A stretch of 32,031 nucleotides of DNA from positions 1-32,031 of the forward strand of contig JALCMG010000019.1 in NCBI GenBank assembly GCA_022648325.1, read 5' to 3'. Positions within the stretch are counted from its first letter, which is position 1. Each line of letters begins with the position of its first letter. This document shows positions 9,231 through 16,651 of this stretch, one piece after another. A model generated the notes under the pieces. That model worked only from the letters and a program-made list of their open reading frames with translations, did no database searches and was not told where the DNA came from. The translations under genes were made by a program, and so were the position numbers. The stretch comes from Olsenella sp. (GTDB lineage Bacteria > Actinomycetota > Coriobacteriia > Coriobacteriales > Atopobiaceae).

Positions 9231-9253
9231 ATGAACGATGTTCTATCATTCAT
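9231..9253. promoter_or_regulatory. Inverted repeat, candidate regulator operator 2
   Basis: ATGAACGAT (9231-9239) and ATCATTCAT (9245-9253) form a 9-bp inverted repeat with one mismatch and a 5-base spacer. The outer half matches the TTCAT core repeated through this region. Confidence 0.5.
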
Positions 9254-9515
9254 ATAAATAATTCTTTATTTCATAAATACAGGTGCAAATTCATTAATAA
9301 CAAGTGATGCATGATTCAATTAGATATGAAAAAGTGCAGCTAGATAGTATAAATGCACAATGGTTCAAAAGACCGTTGAGCGAATATGAGGATAATTTGC
9401 GCCGAGAATATGAAAAATTAGTTGCGAGGACGTTCATTTAGTGTCAAAGTTACGAACGGTCATTGAGGGGTGGCGTGTCCGGCCGTCCAAGAGCCAAGGA
9501 AGGGTAGGTGGTTGC

Positions 9516-9971
9516 ATGCTCAGCAATCTTCTCGACGAGAGCCTCATTCAGCTCAATGTCGAGGCGAGCAACTGGGAGGATGCCATTCGCAAGGCAGCAG
9601 CTCCCCTAGTTGCTAATGGTAAGGTAACCGAGGGCTATGTCGACGACATCGTCAAAGGCGTTCACGAGCTTGGGCCTTACATCGTGATTACGGAGCACGT
9701 GGCGCTCCCGCACGCCCGTCCCGAGAGTGGTGCTCTCGAGTCCGCCGTGAGCATTGTGACGCTCAAGAATCCTGTCGAGTTTGGCAGCGAGGATAACGAT
9801 CCGGTTAAGTATCTGTTCCCGCTCAGCGCAAAGGACAACGACTCTCACCTGAGTGCGCTCCAGTCGCTGGTTGAGCTTCTCTCAGACCCAGACTTCTTCG
9901 CCAAGCTCGATGCCTGCAAGGATGCAAAGGAAGTCGTGGACCTCGTCCACGCTAAGGAAAGGGGTATGTAA
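9516..9971 (+). CDS. PTS EIIA component, fructose/mannitol (UlaC-like) type
   Basis: A 151-residue phosphocarrier that accepts phosphate from HPr and passes it to EIIB. The fold is the PTS_EIIA_2 type. The phosphorylated histidine is His66 in VALPHARPESG, the hallmark of the family. I chose the ATG at 9516, preceded by GGTAGGTGG, which gives MLSNLLDES, the usual family beginning. The upstream in-frame ATG at 9441 would add 25 residues without family character. It is the first gene of an EIIA-EIIB-EIIC operon, the stop sharing its last base with the EIIB start. Confidence 0.94.
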   Translation: MLSNLLDESLIQLNVEASNWEDAIRKAAAPLVANGKVTEGYVDDIVKGVHELGPYIVITEHVALPHARPESGALESAVSIVTLKNPVEFGSEDNDPVKYLFPLSAKDNDSHLSALQSLVELLSDPDFFAKLDACKDAKEVVDLVHAKERGM

Positions 9972-10282
9972 TGGACCGCAAGTATCATGCTCTGGTGTGC
10001 TGCCGCGCTGGTATGGGCTCTTCTATGATGCTCAAGATCAAGTGCGATCAGGTCATCAAGGAGGATAACCTCCCCATCGAGACCGAGCACGGCAACCTCG
10101 ACTCCATCATCGGTTTCCGTGGCGATCTCGTTATCACGATGATCGACCTCACCGATGAGCTCTCCAAGGATCCTCGCATTCCCTCTGCGGTTGGCATCAA
10201 GAACCTCGTCGACAAGAACGAGATTCGCGAGAAGCTGCACGCATGGCTCGACGAGCACAAGGGCGAGGAGCCCCGCAGGTAG
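9971..10282 (+). CDS. PTS EIIB component, UlaB/SgaB type
   Basis: A 103-residue cytoplasmic EIIB. The phosphocysteine loop is CRAGMGSS (Cys11), matching the C-x-x-G-x-GSS loop of ascorbate-type (SgaB/UlaB) and lactose-type EIIB proteins. The neighbouring UlaA-like EIIC argues for the ascorbate-type class. The ATG overlaps the EIIA stop (taATGg), so translation is coupled. The substrate cannot be read from the sequence. Confidence 0.92.
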   Translation: MDRKYHALVCCRAGMGSSMMLKIKCDQVIKEDNLPIETEHGNLDSIIGFRGDLVITMIDLTDELSKDPRIPSAVGIKNLVDKNEIREKLHAWLDEHKGEEPRR

Positions 10283-10357
10283 CAAACACGTAGCTGAGTA
10301 GAGCTGTGCGCAAACCGGGCGGGGGGACCCGCAAGTGATTCATGGGAAGGATTTCAT

Positions 10358-11671
10358 ATGCTGAATGCATTCCTCATGCAGATGAGGGACACAGCGCTGA
10401 TCATGGGCATCATCGCCCTCGTCGGCCTGCTCCTGCAGAAGAAGTCGGCGGTCGACACGTTTGCCGGAACCGTCAAGACCATCATTGGTTTCATGATCTT
10501 CAACATTGGCTCCAGCGCCATGTCTGCACAGATCACGACCTTTGGTTCCATGTTCTCCACCGCCTTCAACGTGCAGGGCGTTGTGACGCAGGTCGAGGTT
10601 GCGACCTCCCTTGCTCTTGATACCTACGGTACCGAGGTCGCCCTGGTCATGGTCTTTGGCTTCATCATGAACCTCGTATTCGCCAAGATCACCCCTTGGA
10701 AGGCAATCTTCCTGACTGGTCAGCACTTCCTGTACTTTGCCTGCGTCCTTGCGCTGGTCTTCATCGCCCTGGGCGCCCCCATTGCCGTGACCGTCATCGG
10801 CGGCGGCGTTGTCCTCGGCCTCTGCGGCGCTGCTCTTCCGTCGCTCTGCCAGCCGTTCGTCGAGAAGCTCACTGGCTCCAACGACTTCGCAATTGGCCAC
10901 TTCAACTGCATCGGCTATGCCTTCTCCGGCTACTGCGGCAAGATCTTCGCCAAGAAGAACGAGGAGGAGATCGAGAAGAACGAGGTCAAGGAGGCCAACC
11001 TCCCCGAGTTCTTCAAGCTCTTCCGTGACTTCGTCTTCTCCGTGGCCCTGTTCATGATCGTGCTCTTCTACATCGTGACCATCGCCTGCTTCGCGACCGG
11101 CCACTTTGGTGACACCCTTGCCAACGGCAAGCCCTTCACCTCTTACTTTGGCAACGACATCTGGTGGATCTGGCCGTTCCTCGCTGGCCTCCAGTTCGCA
11201 GCTGGCATGTCCGTCCTGATTTACGGCGTGCGTCAGTTCATCGCCGAGATCACTGCGGCCTTCGTGGGCATCTCCGAGAAGCTCATCCCCGACGCCCGTC
11301 CTGCCGTCGACTGCCCCGCAATCTTCCCGTTTGCGCCTGACGCCGTCATCATCGGCTTCATCGGCTCGTTCCTTGGCGGCCTCGTGGCCATGGCCTTCAT
11401 GGTTACCTTCCACAGCCCGACCATCATGATTCCTGCAGCCGGCATCTGCTTCTTCTCTGGCGGTACCTGCGGCGTCTGCGGCTATGCCTACGGCGGTTGG
11501 CGTGGCGCCCTGCTCGGCTCGTTCCTCGTTGGCATCTTCCTCTGCGCTGGCCCGCTGATTCTCTATCCTGCGTTCGCCTCGCTTGGAATCGAGGGAGCCT
11601 CGTTCCCGAACGTCGACTACAACATCGTCGGCTCGATCATCTACGGTATCGGTCACCTCTTCGGCGCCTAG
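10358..11671 (+). CDS. PTS EIIC permease, UlaA/SgaT (EIIC-GAT) family
   Basis: A 437-residue membrane permease with about ten hydrophobic segments that moves the sugar while EIIB phosphorylates it. Characteristic stretches of the UlaA-type family are KTIIGFMIFNIGSSAM near residue 40, the GQHFLYFACVLALVF segment near 125 and GGGVVLGLCGAALPSLCQP. A basic/acidic loop (AKKNEEEIEKNEVKEANLPEFFK) divides the protein near its middle. GGAAGG precedes the ATG. Family members carry L-ascorbate, but relatives in operons without ascorbate enzymes probably carry other sugars. Here no Ula decarboxylase or epimerase is present, so ascorbate is unlikely. Confidence 0.93.
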   Translation: MLNAFLMQMRDTALIMGIIALVGLLLQKKSAVDTFAGTVKTIIGFMIFNIGSSAMSAQITTFGSMFSTAFNVQGVVTQVEVATSLALDTYGTEVALVMVFGFIMNLVFAKITPWKAIFLTGQHFLYFACVLALVFIALGAPIAVTVIGGGVVLGLCGAALPSLCQPFVEKLTGSNDFAIGHFNCIGYAFSGYCGKIFAKKNEEEIEKNEVKEANLPEFFKLFRDFVFSVALFMIVLFYIVTIACFATGHFGDTLANGKPFTSYFGNDIWWIWPFLAGLQFAAGMSVLIYGVRQFIAEITAAFVGISEKLIPDARPAVDCPAIFPFAPDAVIIGFIGSFLGGLVAMAFMVTFHSPTIMIPAAGICFFSGGTCGVCGYAYGGWRGALLGSFLVGIFLCAGPLILYPAFASLGIEGASFPNVDYNIVGSIIYGIGHLFGA

Positions 11672-11724
11672 TTCGAGCGGGAACAAGAATTGCACTGCCT
11701 ACTCAGCCCTAGCGTTTGATTTGA

Positions 11725-11754
11725 GGGGCGCCCGCGGCACGCCACGGGCGCCCC
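11725..11754 (+). terminator. GC-rich hairpin after the PTS genes
   Basis: A perfect 10-bp stem (11725-11734 with 11745-11754) with a 10-base loop lies 54 bases after the EIIC stop. There is no T run, so it may be a weak or partial terminator or a 3' mRNA stabiliser rather than a full stop. Confidence 0.5.
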
Positions 11755-11822
11755 TGCGCCAGTCTGGGGGCAACGGCCGCATCAAAGAGCGCGGAGAATG
11801 CGGCCAATACGAAAGGAAATCG

Positions 11823-12551
11823 GTGGCAAAAAAGAAGCAGAAACGTCAGACGACTGCTGCGGGGGCAAAAGAGGGAAGTACCGAGACCCCTAAGGGGCAG
11901 CCGGTTGTCGCGGGCAATGAGGGTGGGCCCAAGAAAGTGGGCGGTCCAAGTGGTGAGCTCTCTGCCGACAAGGCGAGAAGGGCGAGCGATGCGGTACTCG
12001 GTGACATCATCGGCATGGCAAAGCCCATCGCCATCCCCGACCTGCCCGAAGATGAACTTGAGCTCTCGGTTGAGGAGGATAGGAAGCGCCTGCTTCTCCA
12101 AGGGCTTCTCCTTCTCCTTGCCGTGCTTGCCCTGCTCTTCCTTACCTTCTGGTTTGGACTGGTCGCCAATGCTACGGGCAACGTCTGGCTTCTCATTGCT
12201 CTTATCTTGTCGCTGACTGCGGCATGGTTTGTGTCCAAGCGCATGGGGAGGTTTCTCGGCAAGTTCTTCATGAAGACCGGCGTCATCGACTTTGGCCGCA
12301 CCTATGCCTATATCTACGAGAAGCCAGACCCCAAGGAGGCCACGGTTGTCCCGTACAAGGACATCAAGTTCTACAAGACCGCGCGCCAGGGCAACTCCAT
12401 CCGCCTGCTCCTCTGGGGTGGTTGGGTGAAGCATCCGTCTGGCTACTTCTACGTGGGAATAACTCGTCCATTCATGGCCTACACGCTCGATGACCTTGAG
12501 TCCCAGATTTGCGAGACCATGGCGCGCCATCGCGTTAAAGAGAAGAAGTAG
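11823..12551 (+). CDS. Conserved-looking membrane protein with two helices, function unknown
   Basis: I do not recognise the family. The 242 residues begin with a basic patch (AKKKQKR) and a Gly/Ser/charged low-complexity stretch to about 85. Two hydrophobic helices follow (about 91-115 and 121-138), then a soluble C-terminal domain of about 100 residues (TYAYIYEKPDPKEATVVPYK, then WVKHPSGYFYVGITRPF). The tail resembles bacterial PH-like or YcxB-like membrane-associated domains, but that is a weak impression. The start is GTG at 11823 after AAAGGAAA; the open frame extends upstream without a family-like sequence. It lies between the PTS genes and the SIS isomerase on the same strand and may be part of the same transcript. 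Confidence 0.7.
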   Translation: MAKKKQKRQTTAAGAKEGSTETPKGQPVVAGNEGGPKKVGGPSGELSADKARRASDAVLGDIIGMAKPIAIPDLPEDELELSVEEDRKRLLLQGLLLLLAVLALLFLTFWFGLVANATGNVWLLIALILSLTAAWFVSKRMGRFLGKFFMKTGVIDFGRTYAYIYEKPDPKEATVVPYKDIKFYKTARQGNSIRLLLWGGWVKHPSGYFYVGITRPFMAYTLDDLESQICETMARHRVKEKK

Positions 12552-12552
12552 C

Positions 12553-12569
12553 GCCGGATTGATTCCGGC
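12553..12569 (+). other. Short intercistronic hairpin
   Basis: GCCGGA (12553-12558) pairs with TCCGGC (12564-12569) around TTGAT, directly after the stop of the membrane protein and before the SIS gene. No T run; possibly an mRNA processing or stability element. Confidence 0.35.
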
Positions 12570-12597
12570 TCCTACATACACTGAAAGGGTAAAGAGA

Positions 12598-13206
12598 ATG
12601 GCAACTGACAAGGAACAGGTCGAGGAGTTCCTCGGCATTGTGAAAACGTCGCTCGATGAGTATGTCGCCGGCATCGGCTTCGATGCGCTGAGCGCAGCCA
12701 AGCAGCTCATCTTGGACGCCGAGAAGAAGGGCGGTCGCGTCCACGTGACGGGAATCGGTAAGCCGGGACACGTCTCTGGGTATGCCGCGTCGCTCTTCTC
12801 GTCTACCGGCACGCCCACCTACGAGCTTCACGGGACCGAGTGCGTCCACGGCAGCGCAGGTCAGGTGCTCCCTGGCGACGTTGTGATTGCCATCTCCAAC
12901 TCGGGCGAGACGGGCGAGCTCAAGGCCACCGTTACCTGCCTCAAGAAGAATGGTGCCAAAATCATCGCCCTCACGGGCAACCCGCAGTCCTGGCTTGCCC
13001 AGCAGGGTGACGTTGCCCTTATCGCCGGCGTCAAGCAGGAGGGCGACTCCATGAACAAGCCGCCGCGCGCCTCCATCCTGGCCGAGGTCATCGAGCTGCA
13101 GTGCCTCTCGATCCTGCTGCAGAACGAGTTTGGTCTTACGCCTGAGAAGTACGTCACCTGGCACCCAGGTGGAGCCCTCGGCGCTTCCATCCGCGCAGGT
13201 AAGTAG
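12598..13206 (+). CDS. SIS-domain sugar-phosphate isomerase, KdsD/GutQ-like
   Basis: A 202-residue single SIS domain without the CBS pair that follows it in KdsD. The sequence tracks arabinose-5-phosphate isomerases: TGIGKPGHVSGYAAS (51-65), GTPTYELHGTECVHG, the phosphate-binding SNSGETGEL (100-108), ALTGNPQSWLAQQGDVAL and the C-terminal HPGGALG (189-195). Known relatives interconvert D-arabinose-5-phosphate and D-ribulose-5-phosphate. In a Gram-positive lineage a lipopolysaccharide role is unlikely. Its place downstream of a PTS, like GutQ in the sorbitol PTS operon, suggests a catabolic isomerase acting on the imported sugar phosphate. The ATG at 12598 follows AAAGGGTAAAGAG. Hexulose-phosphate or other aldose/ketose phosphates are alternative substrates. 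Confidence 0.85.
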   Translation: MATDKEQVEEFLGIVKTSLDEYVAGIGFDALSAAKQLILDAEKKGGRVHVTGIGKPGHVSGYAASLFSSTGTPTYELHGTECVHGSAGQVLPGDVVIAISNSGETGELKATVTCLKKNGAKIIALTGNPQSWLAQQGDVALIAGVKQEGDSMNKPPRASILAEVIELQCLSILLQNEFGLTPEKYVTWHPGGALGASIRAGK

Positions 13207-13248
13207 CAGAACCCATCCGCAAGGACAGGCAGAAAGGCAGCCCCAAGC

Positions 13249-14145
13249 ATGTCTACGTTCTCCGGGGTCATCGTCCCCATGGTCACGCCGTTCAGGCGCG
13301 ACGAGGGCCAGACCGTCAACTACGAGGCCGGCGAGCGGCTCGTCGAGAGGATAATCGCCGGCGGCGCGAGCGGCATCTTCACCTTCGGCTCCAACGGCGA
13401 GTTCCACGTGTGCACGCCCGACGAGAAGGTCGCCTTCTCGAGGTTCGTGGTCGAGAGGGCCGCCGGCCGCGTGCCCGTCTACGTGGGCACCGGCTCCTGC
13501 TCCACGCGCGAGGCCGTCGAGATGTCCAAGCGCGCCGAGGACGCCGGCGCGTCGGCCGTCTCGGTCGTCAACCCGTACTTCATGAGGGTCTCCGACGCCG
13601 AGGTCGTGGGCTACTACGAGGCCGTCGCCGAGAGCGTCAAGATCCCCGTCCTCATGTACAACATCCCCAAGTCGACGGGCACCAACCTCTCGCCCGAGGT
13701 CGTGGCGCGCGTCGCCGAGGTCGACAACGTCAGGGGCGTGAAGGACTCCTCCGGAAGCATGGACAACCTCGCCGCCTACGTCGAGGCCGCCAGGGGCAAG
13801 GGCGTGGACGTCCTCGTGGGCTCCGACGGCAGGATCTCCGAGGCCCACGCGCTCGGCGCCTCCGGCGCCATCGCCGGCACCGCCAACCTCATCACGGGCG
13901 TCGTGGTCTCGCTCTGGCGCGCCCTCGAGGCCGGCGACGCCGGGGCGGCCGCCGCCCTCCAGGCGGACATAGAGCCCCTCCGCGACGTCCTGCACATGGG
14001 CTCCGCGCCCCAGACGCTCAAGCGCGCCCTGGAGCTCGCCGGCGTGCCTGTGGGCCCCGCCAGGAGGCCCGTGGCGGAGACCGCGCCCGAGGTGGACGAG
14101 AGGGTCCGCGCGATGCTCGACCACTACGGCATCGCGCACGAGTAG
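13249..14145 (+). CDS. DHDPS/N-acetylneuraminate lyase-family aldolase
   Basis: A 298-residue class I (Schiff-base) TIM-barrel aldolase of the DapA/NanA superfamily. The Schiff-base lysine is Lys165 in GVKDSSG, the catalytic tyrosine Tyr137 in LMYNIP, and the substrate carboxylate loop GSNGE lies at 47-51. DapA proper usually has GTTGE there, so a catabolic role (2-keto-3-deoxy sugar acid or similar pyruvate-forming aldolase) fits better than lysine synthesis. The KDPG aldolase next door supports this. Base composition changes sharply here: nearly every third position is G or C and Arg is often AGG, unlike genes on either side, which suggests separate acquisition. The ATG at 13249 follows AGAAAGGCAG. 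Confidence 0.9.
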   Translation: MSTFSGVIVPMVTPFRRDEGQTVNYEAGERLVERIIAGGASGIFTFGSNGEFHVCTPDEKVAFSRFVVERAAGRVPVYVGTGSCSTREAVEMSKRAEDAGASAVSVVNPYFMRVSDAEVVGYYEAVAESVKIPVLMYNIPKSTGTNLSPEVVARVAEVDNVRGVKDSSGSMDNLAAYVEAARGKGVDVLVGSDGRISEAHALGASGAIAGTANLITGVVVSLWRALEAGDAGAAAALQADIEPLRDVLHMGSAPQTLKRALELAGVPVGPARRPVAETAPEVDERVRAMLDHYGIAHE

Positions 14146-14179
14146 CGCTCGGAAGGCACGGGGAGAAAGAGGGAGAGAA

Positions 14180-14827
14180 ATGAAGATGCAGAAGGCCGAG
14201 GTCACCGAGAGGCTCGCCGAGGTCGGCGCGTTCGCCGTCGTGAGGGTCGAGACCGTCGAGCGCGGCCTTGAGATCGCGGACGGCCTGCTCAGGGGCGGCG
14301 TCCCGGCGATGGAGATTAGCTACACGCTCCCCAACGCTGGCGAGGTCATCTCGGGAATTCAGGATCGCTTCGGCGATGAGATGCTCGTCGGCGCCGGCAC
14401 CGTGATGGAGGCCGCCACCGCCCGCCTCGCCATCATGGCGGGTTCCGAGTTCGTGGTCTCCAACATGGAGTCCGAGGAGGTCGCGCGCGTGTGCAACCTC
14501 TACCAGGTCCCCTACGCGCCCGGCTGCACCACGGTCACCGAGGCCGTGAAGGGCCTCGAGATGGGCGCCGCGTTCATCAAGTGCTTCCCCATCTCCAACA
14601 CCTACGGCGTCCAGCTGGTGAAGCTGTTCAAGACCCCCACGCCCTGGATGCCCCTCATGGCCTCCGGCGGCATCAACCTGGAGAACCTCTCCGAGTGGGT
14701 GCGCGCCGGCGTTGACACCTGCGGCATGGGGAGCCTGCTCACCAAGGGCTCCGCGGGCGAGATCGCCGCGAACGCCGCCGAGGTGCGCCGCATCGTCGAC
14801 GAGACCCGCGCGGAGATGGGCGCGTAG
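14180..14827 (+). CDS. eda: KDPG/KHG aldolase
   Basis: A 215-residue aldolase of the KDPG/KHG family, which cleaves 2-keto-3-deoxy-6-phosphogluconate to pyruvate and glyceraldehyde-3-phosphate. Visible motifs are VVRVE near residue 20, the catalytic-glutamate segment MEISYTLPNA, VGAGTV, and the Schiff-base Lys134 in AFIKCFP, then MASGGIN. No KDG kinase or phosphogluconate dehydratase lies in the window, so its substrate would have to arise from the PTS product or from enzymes elsewhere. The ATG at 14180 follows GGGAGAGAA; a second ATG at 14186 is possible. It shares the very high GC and AGG codons of the aldolase gene upstream and is followed by a terminator, ending this operon segment. Confidence 0.95.
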   Translation: MKMQKAEVTERLAEVGAFAVVRVETVERGLEIADGLLRGGVPAMEISYTLPNAGEVISGIQDRFGDEMLVGAGTVMEAATARLAIMAGSEFVVSNMESEEVARVCNLYQVPYAPGCTTVTEAVKGLEMGAAFIKCFPISNTYGVQLVKLFKTPTPWMPLMASGGINLENLSEWVRAGVDTCGMGSLLTKGSAGEIAANAAEVRRIVDETRAEMGA

Positions 14828-14856
14828 GTCTAGGGCGGAACCATAGATGCCGGAAA

Positions 14857-14908
14857 GGCGGCCGTGTGGGTCTTCGCGCGTGCGTTGCCCCGTGCGGCCG
14901 CTCCTTTT
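14857..14908 (+). terminator. Probable intrinsic terminator after eda
   Basis: GCGGCCG (14858-14864) pairs with CGGCCGC (14895-14901), with further partial pairing inside the 30-base loop, and is followed by TCCTTTT (14902-14908). It separates the aldolase genes from the transaldolase gene. Confidence 0.65.
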
Positions 14909-15070
14909 ATCGCGACACCGCACTCGCATCACCTAACCTGCATACCTCACGGCGTTCACGGACCCAAGCCGACAGGTGGGCGGGAGGTACGCCTCATTCT
15001 CGGGGACTCTGCATAGCATGGAATATGCCGCGTATTTGCGGTTCACATGGCAATTTGAGGGAGGATCGTC

Positions 15071-15757
15071 ATGAAGTTCTTTATCGACACAGCGGACCTG
15101 GACGAGATCAAACAGGCGGAGAGCTGGGGGGTTCTCGCCGGCGTTACCACAAATCCGTCGCTCTACGCAAAGACCGGCGGCAGGCTGGCCGACTTCGAGG
15201 ACCATATGGTCAAGATCTGCAAGCTCTGCGAGGGGCTGCCCGTCTCTGCGGAGTCCCAGGCAAAGACCACCGAGGGCATGATTGCCGATGGCGAGCGCCT
15301 TGCCGCCCTCGCGCCCAACATCGTGGTCAAGCTTCCCATCTGCGAGGAGAGCCTACCCGCCACGCACACGCTGGCCACGGAGGGCATCCGCGTGAACATG
15401 ACGCTTGTCTTCTCCGCTCCTCAGGCGCTTCTCGCCGCCTCTGCCGGCGCCCGCTACATCAGCCCCTTTGTCGGCCGCTTCGATGACATCGGCGATGACG
15501 GCATCCAGCAGCTCGCAACCGTGGTGCAGTGCGTCAAGAACTACACCTACGGTTACTGGGACGAGGAGGGTGGCCCCGAGATCATTACGGCCTCCGTGCG
15601 TACGCCCAACCACGTGACCCAGGCGGCTCTTCTGGGCGCAGACATCGCCACCGTGCCCTTTGCGGCGCTCAAGAAGTGCCTGCGCCACCCGCTCACCGAC
15701 CAAGGTCGCGAGCGCTTCGATGCGGATTGGGCTAAGGTCACAGGGGAGCAGGCCTAG
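15071..15757 (+). CDS. tal: Transaldolase, TalC/MipB (fructose-6-phosphate aldolase-like) family
   Basis: A 228-residue short transaldolase. It transfers a dihydroxyacetone unit between sugar phosphates in the non-oxidative pentose phosphate pathway; some relatives are fructose-6-phosphate aldolases. The Schiff-base lysine is Lys87 in NIVVKLPI. Asp6 in FIDTADLDEI and TTNPSL (26-31) are family signatures. The ATG follows GGGAGGATCGTC. GC and codon use return here to the level of secA-type neighbours. It stands after a terminator and a 160-base gap, so it may have its own promoter, and leads directly into the two transketolase genes. Confidence 0.95.
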   Translation: MKFFIDTADLDEIKQAESWGVLAGVTTNPSLYAKTGGRLADFEDHMVKICKLCEGLPVSAESQAKTTEGMIADGERLAALAPNIVVKLPICEESLPATHTLATEGIRVNMTLVFSAPQALLAASAGARYISPFVGRFDDIGDDGIQQLATVVQCVKNYTYGYWDEEGGPEIITASVRTPNHVTQAALLGADIATVPFAALKKCLRHPLTDQGRERFDADWAKVTGEQA

Positions 15758-15782
15758 CCACGACCGTCTCGAGAGGAGACAC

Positions 15783-16649
15783 ATGAGCACAACGAGAACG
15801 ACGCACGAGGTGCGGCTCATCGCAAACTCGATGCGCCATGACATCATCACCATGGTGTCGAAGGCAAAGTCGGGGCACCCCGGCGGGTCGCTGTCATGCA
15901 CGGACATCCTTGCGACGCTGTTCTTCACCGGCGTGATGAACTACGACGAGAACGACCCCGCAAGCCCCGAGAGGGATCTGCTCATCCTCTCAAAGGGACA
16001 TGCGGCTCCCGCGCTCTACGCTGCATTCCACCAGATTGGCTGGGTTCGCGATGACGAGCTGGGGACGCTCCGCCAGCTTGGCTCACGGCTTCAGGGCCAT
16101 CCCGACAGAAACGCACTGCCCGGCGTTGAGGTCTGCTCCGGCTCCCTGGGGCAGGGCCTCTCCGTCTCCTCTGGAGCAGCACTAGGCTTTCTCGCTGATG
16201 CCCCTGAGGGCGTGCGCCCCCGTCACGCGTTCTGCGTGTGTGGCGACGGCGAGCTGCAGGAGGGCTCCAACTGGGAGGCTCTGATGTTTGCCCCCAACCA
16301 TGGCCTCTCCAACCTCACCATGTTCCTTGACCTTAACAACCTCCAGATCGATGGCGACGTTCGCAAGGTCAACTCCCTGGGCGACGTCGATGCCAAGCTT
16401 GTCGCCTTTGGCTGGCACGTCATTCACACCGATGGCCATGACATCGAGCGTTTGCATGCTGCGGTTGAGGAGGCGCTTGCGTTCTCGGCAGCGCCTACGG
16501 CTATTGTGTGCGACACCGTCAAGGGCAAGGGCGTCTCGTTCATGGAAAACGAGGCGGGTTGGCATGGCAAGGCACCCAATGAGGAGGAGACCGCACTTGC
16601 GCTGGCCGACCTCGATGCGGAGCGCGCCCAGATCGAGAAGGAGGCCTAG
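15783..16649 (+). CDS. Transketolase, N-terminal (thiamine pyrophosphate) subunit
   Basis: A 288-residue subunit equal to the N-terminal half of transketolase. The thiamine diphosphate motif GDGELQEGSNWEAL begins at Gly154 and ends near Asn185/Asn186; KAKSGHPGGSLS (27-38) and SKGHAAPALYA are classical. The ATG at 15783 follows GAGAGGAGACAC; the longer open frame begins inside tal and is not used. It pairs with the next gene to form a split enzyme, an arrangement found in many anaerobes and archaea. It moves two-carbon units in the pentose phosphate pathway. Confidence 0.96.
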   Translation: MSTTRTTHEVRLIANSMRHDIITMVSKAKSGHPGGSLSCTDILATLFFTGVMNYDENDPASPERDLLILSKGHAAPALYAAFHQIGWVRDDELGTLRQLGSRLQGHPDRNALPGVEVCSGSLGQGLSVSSGAALGFLADAPEGVRPRHAFCVCGDGELQEGSNWEALMFAPNHGLSNLTMFLDLNNLQIDGDVRKVNSLGDVDAKLVAFGWHVIHTDGHDIERLHAAVEEALAFSAAPTAIVCDTVKGKGVSFMENEAGWHGKAPNEEETALALADLDAERAQIEKEA

Positions 16650-16651
16650 CC

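Larger units (their letters stand above)
9104..9515. promoter_or_regulatory. AT-rich divergent control region between deoR-type gene and PTS operon
   Basis: This 412-base gap has no gene. From about 9130 to 9440 it is strikingly AT-rich compared with everything around it. It contains six exact copies of TATGAA or its complement TTCATA (9147, 9166, 9249, 9270, 9325, 9409) and two longer inverted repeats listed separately. A direct GAATATGA pair lies at 9382 and 9406, and TATAAA at 9348 is a possible -10 for the PTS operon. The repeated half-sites are probably the binding sites of the DeoR-family regulator. Confidence 0.7.

Noticed and set aside
10340..11695. 451-codon open frame opposite the PTS EIIC gene
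   Set aside because: It is the antisense shadow of a membrane permease; the product is dominated by Glu/Asp/Gly with no motif or ribosome site.
12535..14205. 556-codon open frame on the minus strand
   Set aside because: It runs antisense through the SIS, aldolase and eda genes, all of which have strong family motifs. In very GC-rich genes the complementary frame is often open, and the translation is low-complexity Arg/Gly/Asp.
14866..15486. 206-codon plus-strand open frame overlapping the tal start
   Set aside because: It begins within the eda terminator and then runs out of frame through tal; the product is Arg-rich with no motif.
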